Source of the DNA: an uncultured Christensenellaceae bacterium | GTDB lineage: Bacteria > Bacillota > Clostridia > Christensenellales > Borkfalkiaceae | NCBI GenBank assembly: GCA_910586675.1 | Contig: CAJUJO010000024.1 | Span: forward strand, 1-22,832 | DNA length: 22,832 nt | Direction of reading: 5' to 3' | Notes under the pieces: model-generated | The model's input: only the letters and a program-made list of their open reading frames with translations | What the model was told of the DNA's origin: nothing | Database searches by the model: none | Made by a program: the position numbers and the translations under genes | Shown here: positions 7,534-14,014 of the stretch, one piece after another | Layout of the letters: the number at the start of each line of letters is the position of its first letter | Numbering within the stretch: position 1 is the first letter of the stretch

Positions 7534-8547
7534 TCAAGCGGGAACGACGAATAAATAGACGTAATACCCGAGAAAACAGGCAACCATTACGGCGCCCGCA
7601 ATTTTTCCGAGTTTGTGCCCTTTAATGAGGGCGAACGCATACAGCACGACCGCCGCGCCGAGCGCGACGAGCGCGTCTATAAGATTTCCCGTCGTAAAAG
7701 CGAGCGGATAAAAGAGCGAAGACGCACCCGCGACGAAAAATACGTTAAAAATATTGCTGCCGATGATATTGCCGACGGCAATATCCGTTTCCCCCTTCGC
7801 CGCCGCCACGACGGAAGTAACCAGCTCGGGCAGAGAGGTGCCGATCGCAACGACGGTAAGCCCGATGATTCGTTCGGACACGCCGAAGTACGTCGCGATT
7901 CCCCGCGCCGCGTTGACGAGCAGCGTTCCCCCGCCGACGACCATGGCAAGCCCTATAAAAATGAGAAGGACGAGAAACCAGGTCTTCTGCTCCATCCGCT
8001 CGAACCACCGCCCGACTTTGCCCTTGGGTTTTTTGGGCGACTCTTCCTGCGGCGCGGTCTTTTCAAGTTCCGCCCTTCCCGCCTTCTGCTCACGGCGGGC
8101 AAGTACTAAAAGAGTCGTCATGTAAGCGGCGAATACGATCAAAAGAATAAGCCCGTCCCACCATTGCAGCGCAGACCCCCAATACCCCAACCCGATTAAA
8201 AGCGCGCTCGCAAGGAGCAGCACGGGCAAGTCGAGGAGGAGGGAGTTTTTTTGCACCGGCAATTTATGAATGAGCGCAGATAGTCCGAGAATGAGCAGAA
8301 TATTGACGATATTGCTCCCGACGACGTTGCCGATCGCAAGGTCGGTCGAATGTTTGATTGCCGAAGTTACGGACACGGCGAGTTCGGGCGCGCTCGTACC
8401 GAACGCCACCACAGTAAGTCCTATGACGAGGGGGGAAATTCCGCACTTTCCCGCCGCACCCGCGCTTCCGTCCACAAACCAATCCGCACCCTTTACGAGG
8501 AGCGCAAAACCGAGAACAAGGAGAAATATCTGTAATGCAAGTTCCAT
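7534..8547 (-). CDS. CaCA-family Na+/Ca2+ (or Mn2+) exchanger, YrbG-like
   Basis: A 337-residue membrane antiporter with the two inverted alpha-repeats of the Ca2+:cation antiporter family. Repeat 1 has GTSAPEL (50-56) and GNVVGSNIVN (73-82). Repeat 2 has GTSLPELVTSV and GNIIGSNIFN. A charged cytoplasmic loop near the middle separates the halves. The frame stays open 65 codons further upstream, but that part lies inside the riboswitch. The real start is ATG 8547 with a GAAAGGA-type site before it, and it gives the normal family length. Control by a yybP-ykoY riboswitch suggests that Mn2+ is exported, either as main substrate or alongside Ca2+. It is the first gene of a run that continues into the ABC exporter genes. 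Confidence 0.9.
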   Translation of the reverse strand: MELALQIFLLVLGFALLVKGADWFVDGSAGAAGKCGISPLVIGLTVVAFGTSAPELAVSVTSAIKHSTDLAIGNVVGSNIVNILLILGLSALIHKLPVQKNSLLLDLPVLLLASALLIGLGYWGSALQWWDGLILLIVFAAYMTTLLVLARREQKAGRAELEKTAPQEESPKKPKGKVGRWFERMEQKTWFLVLLIFIGLAMVVGGGTLLVNAARGIATYFGVSERIIGLTVVAIGTSLPELVTSVVAAAKGETDIAVGNIIGSNIFNVFFVAGASSLFYPLAFTTGNLIDALVALGAAVVLYAFALIKGHKLGKIAGAVMVACFLGYYVYLFVVPA

Positions 8548-8571
8548 ACCCGAAACAATCCTTTCCGCAAG

Positions 8572-8697
8572 AAAAAAGACCCGCGGCAATTTATTTTTGC
8601 CGAAAGTCTTGTCGTTCATACGATACGAACCGCCGCGACACGAGGTCTCCCTCGGGGTATGTTGCCGCGCACGCTTGGGACTACTCCCTCCCGACAG
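8572..8697 (-). promoter_or_regulatory. yybP-ykoY-type Mn2+ riboswitch upstream of the CaCA exchanger
   Basis: The leader starts close to the predicted transcription start. It holds the class hallmark GGGAGUAG (8688-8681), two internal helices, and the downstream conserved segment UGAACGACAAGACUU (8619-8605). The end of that segment forms the 5' arm of an intrinsic terminator (8610-8572: a 14-bp stem with two G-U pairs and one mismatch, a 7-base loop, then six Us). In this class Mn2+ binding to the paired internal loops keeps the shared segment in the aptamer and allows transcription. The exchanger and probably the genes behind it should therefore be induced by Mn2+. The call is from motif recognition; no covariance search was run. 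Confidence 0.78.
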
Positions 8698-8701
8698 GGA
8701 A

Positions 8702-8730
8702 ATCCTACCATTTCCGCGCAAAATTGTCAA
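8702..8730 (-). promoter_or_regulatory. Sigma-A promoter of the exchanger operon
   Basis: Minus strand: consensus TTGACA (8730-8725), a 17-base spacer, and TAGGAT (8707-8702) with a TGG extension. The predicted start near 8695 coincides with the 5' end of the riboswitch. Just upstream (8731-8764) a hairpin with a GCGGG/CCCGC stem and an inner AT-rich stem follows the mntP stop and may act as a weak terminator; it lacks a U-run. Confidence 0.75.
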
Positions 8731-8767
8731 GCGGGAAAGCAATAAAAACGTATTTTTATCCCGCGCA

Positions 8768-9355
8768 TCAAGTTCCGAGCACGCCTTCTATCAATAATTT
8801 TACGCCGAGCGCGAGGAGCACCAGCCCGCCCGCAAGCTCAGCCTTTTCCGCTAATCTTCCGCCCGCCGTTCTGCCCGCGCACACGGCGGCAAAGGACAGG
8901 CAGAGGGTTACCGCGCCGACGACCAGCGAGCACAGTGCGGCGTGAAAGGGCAGCCCTGCACCCAGCTCCTGCGCGCGGAAAGCAACGCCCGCCGCGAGCG
9001 CGTCGATGCTGGTCGCAACCGATTGAGCCAATAATCTGCCCGCGCCGAGCGTCTTCCGTTCGGAAAGAAATCGGCTATTCTCCCCCGAAGTGCAGTCTAT
9101 TACCGTCTTCCCGCCGAGAAAGGCGAGCAGTCCGAAGGAAAGCCAGGGCGCGATTTTGCCCAACAAGTCGGAAAGCGCCGCGCTGCCGTAATATCCCGCA
9201 AGCGGCATGAGGAACTGAAAGAAACCGTAAGCAAGGGCGATGAGAGCAACCTTTCTATATTTCATCTTAGGCTCGGACATTCCGTTCGTCATGCCGACGG
9301 CGAACGCGTCCATAGAAAGCGCCGCGCCTAAAATAAAAATTTCCAATACGGACAT
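8768..9355 (-). CDS. mntP: Manganese efflux pump MntP
   Basis: A 195-residue protein with six predicted membrane helices that exports Mn2+. The two internal repeats each carry the family's acidic motif: SMDAFAVGM (Asp16) and ATSIDALAAGVAF (Asp118). The length is close to the usual 188. The frame extends eight codons further up, but ATG 9355 is the real start because GGGAGG lies 7 bases before it. A Mn2+ riboswitch with its own promoter lies directly upstream, the standard arrangement for this gene. It is probably a single-gene unit, since the exchanger behind it has its own promoter and riboswitch. Confidence 0.95.
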   Translation of the reverse strand: MSVLEIFILGAALSMDAFAVGMTNGMSEPKMKYRKVALIALAYGFFQFLMPLAGYYGSAALSDLLGKIAPWLSFGLLAFLGGKTVIDCTSGENSRFLSERKTLGAGRLLAQSVATSIDALAAGVAFRAQELGAGLPFHAALCSLVVGAVTLCLSFAAVCAGRTAGGRLAEKAELAGGLVLLALGVKLLIEGVLGT

Positions 9356-9386
9356 ATGTAAACCTCCCGCGGCAAACATAAGGGAT

Positions 9387-9531
9387 TAAAAAAAGACTTA
9401 TGCGCGGAACGCCGAAAAGACGGTACTCCGTGCATAAGTCTTGCCGTTTCAGATAACACCCGCGGAATTGCTCCGCAATATGTGGACGTTACCGCTCTCC
9501 ATGCGAAAAGCCGACTACTCCCCTATGACGA
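9387..9531 (-). promoter_or_regulatory. yybP-ykoY-type Mn2+ riboswitch upstream of mntP
   Basis: The transcript begins with AUAGGGGAGUAG (hallmark at 9523-9515). It continues through a helix-rich part with GGUAACGUCCACAU, and ends with the conserved UGAAACGGCAAGACUU (9451-9436). The tail of this segment is the 5' arm of a long intrinsic terminator (9442-9387) whose outer stem pairs AAGACUUAUGC with GCAUAAGUCUU and is followed by a run of Us. Position in front of mntP and these shared segments make the class assignment firm. It should be an ON switch for Mn2+. Confidence 0.88.
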
Positions 9532-9535
9532 TTTC

Positions 9536-9565
9536 ATCATAACATTCTATGCGGGAATCTGTCAA
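9536..9565 (-). promoter_or_regulatory. Sigma-A promoter of mntP
   Basis: Minus strand: consensus TTGACA (9565-9560), an 18-base spacer, and TATGAT (9541-9536) preceded by TGT (extended -10). The predicted start near 9529 coincides with the riboswitch 5' end. Confidence 0.75.
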
Positions 9566-9625
9566 TCGTTTCCGTAAACTTTCTCCTGCGGCGGCTTTAA
9601 TTTTTTCCGTTTCGATTTTATTTGT

Positions 9626-9654
9626 TTGATTTTTACCGTAAAATATGCTATATT
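9626..9654 (+). promoter_or_regulatory. Promoter of the LRR lipoprotein gene
   Basis: TTGATT (9626-9631), a 17-base spacer and TATATT (9649-9654) with an extended TGC. It lies divergent from the mntP promoter and leaves a leader of about 130 bases before the LRR start codon. Confidence 0.7.
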
Positions 9655-9751
9655 ATGACCTGTGGCACAATTTACTTTGCATTACGGGGCACAACAGACA
9701 AGAGACATCCGTTTTCCGCAATGCGGTAAGTTTGTCGCGGCTATCGCGGGA

Positions 9752-9785
9752 TGCGTTTCGTGAGAGGAACGCACTTATTTTTGGA
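9752..9785 (+). promoter_or_regulatory. Hairpin with U-rich tail in the LRR gene leader
   Basis: A stem pairing TGCGTT with AACGCA (9752-9773) is extended by a short inner helix. It is followed by CTTATTTTT and then the GGAGGG ribosome-binding site of the LRR gene. Two smaller hairpins precede it (CCGCA/TGCGG and CGCG/CGCG, about 9716-9750). The layout could attenuate transcription or simply protect the mRNA. I match it to no known riboswitch. Confidence 0.35.
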
Positions 9786-9793
9786 GGGATATT

Positions 9794-12157
9794 ATGAAGA
9801 AAAAAATTTTACTCACGGTTTTATCGCTTTCATGCGCCCTTACCTGCGCGGCGGGACTTTCCGCCTGCGATTTCGGATTCGGGGGTAGCAACGACGGAGA
9901 GAACAACCTCAACAACGGAAACGACGATTCCGATTTCCGATTTGAATTAACCGAAAACGGAAGAGGACTCGTCTTAACAAACTACCTCGGCAGCGAAACG
10001 CAAATCGTTATCCCCGCCGAATACAACGGCGCGCCCGTTACGGAAATCGACAGGGCGTTCAGCGGCAACGAAACGGTAACCAAGATAACCCTGCCCGATT
10101 CGGTAACGAAAATCGGCGCGCAAGCCTTTGCAAATACGCCGAATCTTGCCGAAGTCGTTTTTCCGAACGGACTGAAAGAAATCGGCGATTTTGCATTTCA
10201 GAGCAGCGGCATACGAAGCGCTTCCCTTCCCGCCACGGTAACGTCCGTCGGCGCGCAGGCGTTCTATAAAGCGAAATCTCTGACCGAATTCAAAATTGCG
10301 GCGAACGCGCCCGTAACGGTTTTGAAGCAGAGCGCAGTCGGCGAATGCTCGGCGTTAAAAACCGTCGTACTTTCCGATAATCTGAAAACAATCGAATACG
10401 GCGCCTTTGCCGAGTGCGGCGAATTAACGAGCATAGACCTCAACCACGTGGAAACGGTTTTTGAAAGAGCATTTGAAAACTGCACGAAGTTGGCGGAAAT
10501 CGACTTCGGGGACAGTCTGAAATGCGTCAAAGGCGAAGCGTTTGAAAACGCCGCCGTCGCAAGCTTAATCTTCCCCGAAACGTGCGAAGAACTCGACAGT
10601 TACGCGTTTTCCGACTGTACCAACCTCAAGACCATATCCATTCCCGAAAACGTTAAAACATTGGGAAATACTTTTTCCGGCTGCCCGAACGTGGAAAAGC
10701 TGACCCTCCCCTCCGGGCAAATAACACTGAATAATCTTTTCTTGCTCGATTTTGCGGACGATTACAGCATCTCCATGCCCAAGCTAACCGAGCTTCATTT
10801 AATCGGCACCGCGCCCGTGTCGGACGAATATCTTTCGAGATTCTCCAAACTGAAAACCATCACGCTGGACGAAAGAGTTTCCGACGTCGGGGAAAACAGC
10901 TTCGCAAATACCGAGTGGTACACCGACCAATCCGACGGAATGGTATATATCGGAAGCGTATGCTTGGGATACAAGGGAGAAAAGCCTTCGGGCGCGCAGA
11001 CTGTTCAAGCAGGCACGACGGGCATTGCGAAGTCCGCCTTCAAAGACTGCACGGCGCTCACGCAGATTTCACTGCCGGAGAGCATAAAGCATATCGGCGG
11101 TAACGCGTTTGAAAACTGCGCCCTTACCGCACTGCCCGCCTTTACGGAAAATCTGACGGCAATCGGCGATAACGCATTTTCGGGTTGCAATATAACGGGC
11201 GAGGTTACCGTCCCTTCCTCGGTAACGAAAATCGGAACAAACAGTTTTAAGGGCAATGCCGGCATTTCCAAGCTCACTCTTCCGATGCCCGGCGAAACGA
11301 CGCTGAAAAAACTGTTTTCCGAAATTCCCGCCGCACTGACGGAAGTAAGCGTAACGGGCTCCTCCCTTCCCGCAAACGCGCTCAACGGCGCAAAAAGTGT
11401 TGTAAAGGTAACCATTCCCGAACAGATTACGGAAATTCCCGACTATGCTTTTTGCCGTTGCGAAGCGCTGATAACCGTTATTTACGGTGCAATAACCAAG
11501 ATCGGAGATTTCGCGTTTCTCGGTTGCAACGCGTTTACGAACTTTACCGTACCCGACAGCGTTACGGAAATCGGCGATTCGGCATTCTGCAATATGGCCA
11601 ACCTTAGAACGGTTAAACTGGGCGAAAACGTTATCGAAATCGGCGAAAGATCCTTTTCGCAAAATCAGGCGTTGACGAGCGTAACCGTGAACGATAAATT
11701 GGAGAGAATGGGAAGTTTTGCGTTTACCAACTGCCGGAACCTTACAAGCATCAATTTCGGTAAGAATCTTAAAATTATCGAGAATTACGCATTTGAAGAT
11801 TGCTATAACCTGACCGAAGTACAACTGAACAGCGGATTGCAGAGCATCGGAAATCTGGCATTTTCCCGAACGAACCTGAACAAACTCGTTATCCCGAAGA
11901 GCGTTACCTACGTCGGCTCTCAGATCTTGCTTAATCTGAAAAACACCGATTTGGCGTCGTTCAAACTGTTTGCGGAAGCGGAAGAGCCGAACGCAAATTG
12001 GCACGAAAATTGGAACGTACTCAGAATCGATATAATCGAAGAAGAAGCGATAAAAAACTATTATCCGACCTTCTATTACAGCGAAACGGAAAAAACGGAC
12101 GACGAACTGCAATTCTGGCATTACGTAAACGGCGTGCCGACCGTGTGGAACAATTAA
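9794..12157 (+). CDS. BspA-like leucine-rich-repeat lipoprotein
   Basis: A 787-residue surface protein. The N-terminus is a lipoprotein signal peptide with lipobox LSAC (22-25, Cys25), followed by a Gly/Asn/Asp-rich linker (26-47). From about residue 50 to 740 it is a long array of BspA/TpLRR (LRR_5) repeats of about 23 residues, seen as recurring units like LPDSVTKIGAQAFANTPNL, IPEQITEIPDYAFCRCEAL and VPDSVTEIGDSAFCNMANL. The C-terminal part ends in FWHYVNGVPTVWNN, an ending I recall from this family in Clostridia. Such proteins are thought to mediate adhesion or binding at the cell surface; the partner is unknown. The start is set by GGAGGG six bases upstream of ATG. It is the only large plus-strand gene in the window and forms a single-gene unit. 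Confidence 0.92.
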   Translation: MKKKILLTVLSLSCALTCAAGLSACDFGFGGSNDGENNLNNGNDDSDFRFELTENGRGLVLTNYLGSETQIVIPAEYNGAPVTEIDRAFSGNETVTKITLPDSVTKIGAQAFANTPNLAEVVFPNGLKEIGDFAFQSSGIRSASLPATVTSVGAQAFYKAKSLTEFKIAANAPVTVLKQSAVGECSALKTVVLSDNLKTIEYGAFAECGELTSIDLNHVETVFERAFENCTKLAEIDFGDSLKCVKGEAFENAAVASLIFPETCEELDSYAFSDCTNLKTISIPENVKTLGNTFSGCPNVEKLTLPSGQITLNNLFLLDFADDYSISMPKLTELHLIGTAPVSDEYLSRFSKLKTITLDERVSDVGENSFANTEWYTDQSDGMVYIGSVCLGYKGEKPSGAQTVQAGTTGIAKSAFKDCTALTQISLPESIKHIGGNAFENCALTALPAFTENLTAIGDNAFSGCNITGEVTVPSSVTKIGTNSFKGNAGISKLTLPMPGETTLKKLFSEIPAALTEVSVTGSSLPANALNGAKSVVKVTIPEQITEIPDYAFCRCEALITVIYGAITKIGDFAFLGCNAFTNFTVPDSVTEIGDSAFCNMANLRTVKLGENVIEIGERSFSQNQALTSVTVNDKLERMGSFAFTNCRNLTSINFGKNLKIIENYAFEDCYNLTEVQLNSGLQSIGNLAFSRTNLNKLVIPKSVTYVGSQILLNLKNTDLASFKLFAEAEEPNANWHENWNVLRIDIIEEEAIKNYYPTFYYSETEKTDDELQFWHYVNGVPTVWNN

Positions 12158-12162
12158 CGGAT

Positions 12163-12204
12163 AAATGAAAAAGAGCCGAAGTTTTCTTCGGCTCTTTTTC
12201 ATTT
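12163..12204. terminator. Bidirectional terminator between the LRR and MATE genes
   Basis: A perfect 19-bp stem (12163-12181 with 12186-12204) with a TTTT loop. The stem's A-rich and T-rich outer ends provide a U-run on either strand. The left end of the MATE stop codon (12203-12205) lies inside it. Confidence 0.9.
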
Positions 12205-13535
12205 AATAACGGTATTTCTTACGCATTCCGATAAAGAAGCCCGCGCTTACGACGAGGGAAAGAATTTCCGCCGCGACGACGGAAAGCCAGATTCCGTTGA
12301 GCCCCCAAATCAACGGCAGGAGAAGCACCGCGCCGCACTGGAAGAGCAGCGTGCGGAGAAAGGAAATGCTCGCCGAAACGGCGCCGTTGTTGAGCGCGGT
12401 GAAAAAGGAGGAAGCGAATACGTTAAAACCCATGATGACGAAGGCAACGGAATAGAGGCGGAGCCCGTGGCAGGTCATCTCTTCCAGCCCCTTATCGTAA
12501 CCGACGAACAGCCGCGCGAGCGGCAAAGACAGGGCTTCCGCAAGCACCGTCAGCACGACTCCGACGACGGCTTGCACGACGAGGCTCTTTTCGAACAGAT
12601 TTTTAAGCTCCGCCTGATTTTGCGCGCCGTAATGAAAACCGACGACGGGAGCCACCCCCATGGCATACCCGAAAAAGATTCCCATAAACAAAAATCCTAC
12701 GTACATGATGACGCCGTACGCGGCAACGCCGTCCTCCCCCGCCGCTTTCAGAAGCTGCGCGTTATACAGGATATTGACGAGTGAAGTGGAAATGTTCGTC
12801 AACAATTCGGAAGAGCCGTTCGCACAGGCGCGTAAAACGGCCTTTCCGTCGCACACGGGTTTACCGAGGCGCAAAAGACTGCTGTTTTTGCGCAGAAAAT
12901 AAACGAGGGGCACGATGCCGCCCACTGCCTGACCGAGCGCCGTTGCAAGCGCCGCGCCGAACACGCCCCAACGGAATCCCGCGATAAACAGCGCGTCGAG
13001 CGCGATATTGACGGCGCCGGAAGCAACCGTTACGGCAAGCCCGATTTTAGATTTTTCCGCCGTAATAAAGAAGCTCTGAAAGGCGTATTGCAGCATGAGC
13101 GCCGTTAGCGACGCAAACTGTACGCCCGCATACACGCGGCAGCCTGCTTCCGTTTCTTCCGAAACGCCGAACGTCCGCACGATAGGGGCAAGACAAAGAA
13201 AGCCGATTGCGGTAAACGCCAATCCCGAAACGGCGATGACGACGAACAGGGAAAAATAGCCGTTTGCGCGCTCCCTGTCGCCCTCTCCCAGCGTTTTGGA
13301 AATGAGCGCGCTGCCGCCCACCGAACATGAGTCCGATTGCCCCGAGAATGATGAGAACGGGCATCATCAGGTTGACGGAAGTAAACGCCGCCTTTCCCAC
13401 AAAGTTGGATACGAAAAGTCCGTCCACCACGCCGTACACCTGCGTGAATACCGCCATCACGACGGACGGAAGCACAAAGCGGAAAAGCTTCTTATAATCG
13501 AAATGTTCGGAAAGGGCGATGGGTTCTCTCTTCAT
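12203..13535 (-). pseudogene. MATE-family multidrug efflux protein, frameshifted
   Basis: Two overlapping frames together encode one MATE transporter of about 443 residues. The first part runs from ATG 13535 (after GAGGTG) to about 13320, encoding the first helices: LFRFVLPSVVMAVFTQVYGV, VDGLFVSNFVG, then ILGAIGLMFG. The second part starts in another frame at about 13321 with GGSALISKTLGEGDRERANG and continues to the stop at 12205-12203. MATE proteins usually read (M)xGTGGSALISxxLGxG here, so the break falls exactly within one conserved loop. The simplest reading is a 2-base deletion; a +1 shift at GGT GGG C would also join the frames, with one residue missing. Everything else looks intact, so this may be a recent mutation, an assembly error or, less likely, programmed frameshifting. 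The leader and gene type suggest a guanidine-induced MepA-like exporter. Confidence 0.85.
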
Positions 13536-13558
13536 AAAACACCTCAAAAAATTTGCAT

Positions 13559-13592
13559 AAAAATACGCCCGGTTGCATCAAACAACCGAGCG
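13559..13592 (-). terminator. Intrinsic terminator in the MATE leader
   Basis: Minus strand: a 10-bp stem CGCTCGGTTG/CAACCGGGCG (13592-13583 with 13575-13566) with a 7-base loop, followed by TATTTTT. It lies between the promoter and the ribosome-binding site, so it must be bypassed for the gene to be expressed. Confidence 0.8.
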
Positions 13593-13650
13593 CACCCGAC
13601 ATCTTTAACGACAACACGGCTACGGCCGTATGTCCTCCGATGAGCACTAT
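13593..13650 (-). promoter_or_regulatory. Probable guanidine-IV (mepA) riboswitch aptamer
   Basis: The leader RNA contains GUGCUCAUCGGAGGACAUAC (13647-13628). A hairpin follows that pairs ACGGC with GCCGU, and GACA with UGUC, around a CGUA loop. Next come GUUAAAGAUGUCGGGUGCGC and then the terminator. GUGC at the 5' end can pair with GCGC at the start of the terminator stem, so an aptamer closing helix would compete with termination. The mepA motif (guanidine-IV) lies upstream of MATE genes in Firmicutes, has this size and switches transcription on. The assignment rests on gene context, architecture and partial memory of the conserved GGAGGACA...GCCGUG...GUC segments, not on a search. If wrong, it is an unidentified terminator-controlled leader. 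Confidence 0.6.
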
Positions 13651-13666
13651 TTAATTATCGAAGGAG

Positions 13667-13695
13667 ATTATAACCGTTTACCGCTATATTGTTAA
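13667..13695 (-). promoter_or_regulatory. Promoter of the MATE gene
   Basis: Minus strand: TTAACA (13695-13690), a 17-base spacer and a perfect TATAAT (13672-13667). Transcription should start near 13660, which leaves a leader of about 125 bases. Confidence 0.75.
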
Positions 13696-13714
13696 ACGAA
13701 ACGCATATAAAATT

Positions 13715-13996
13715 TCAAGAATTTTCAAGGGAATTTTCCCCGCGCGGCAGCACGCGCTCTACTTTCTTCATACGGTTCATGGGAAAGGGCGCGCACTGCT
13801 GAGAAACGTTGTGCTCGGCTTTAAGCACGATCCCCTCGCGCAATATCTCCCGTTTGCCGACGGGCGCGATGATTTTATCCCCGGCTTCCGTTCCGTCGGG
13901 AGCGATAAACCAATAGGGCGCGCCGTCGATTTCCGCCTTCACAAAGGTATAATAACCGTTCTCCTTTATCACGCCACCGCTCAAAGAATGTATCAT
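13715..13996 (-). CDS. Small conserved-looking hypothetical protein
   Basis: A 93-residue soluble protein with an excellent start (AAAGGAG, then ATG). It begins 18 bases after the cls stop, so it is probably the second gene of a cls operon. The N-terminal two thirds alternate strands and turns: YYTFVKAEID, YWFIAPDG, AGDKIIAPVGKREILREGIV. The last pattern, G-D-x-(I/V)-x-x-P-x-G-x-R-x-x-x-x-G-x-V, recalls the small beta-barrel at the start of the primosomal helicase PriA. This suggests a barrel fold but does not show function. The C-terminal 30 residues are basic. No known family name can be given with confidence. Confidence 0.65.
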   Translation of the reverse strand: MIHSLSGGVIKENGYYTFVKAEIDGAPYWFIAPDGTEAGDKIIAPVGKREILREGIVLKAEHNVSQQCAPFPMNRMKKVERVLPRGENSLENS

Positions 13997-14014
13997 AAAA
14001 ACTCCTTTCTTTCC

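Noticed and set aside
8548..8742. N-terminal extension of the CaCA exchanger by 65 residues
   Set aside because: This stretch is the riboswitch and promoter. The encoded residues are not membrane-like, and the ATG at 8547 has a ribosome-binding site and gives the family length.
11069..12202. A 377-codon open frame on the minus strand
   Set aside because: Antisense to the LRR repeats, so its apparent repeats are only the complement of the LRR gene.
12203..13321. Downstream MATE frame as an independent gene starting at GTG 13321
   Set aside because: It lacks the first two membrane helices and has no ribosome-binding site. The missing part is present just upstream in another frame, so it is one broken gene.
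13593..13660. Purine (guanine/adenine) riboswitch before the MATE gene
   Set aside because: Purine switches do precede some MATE genes, but the characteristic loop-loop segments and UAUA...core are absent here.
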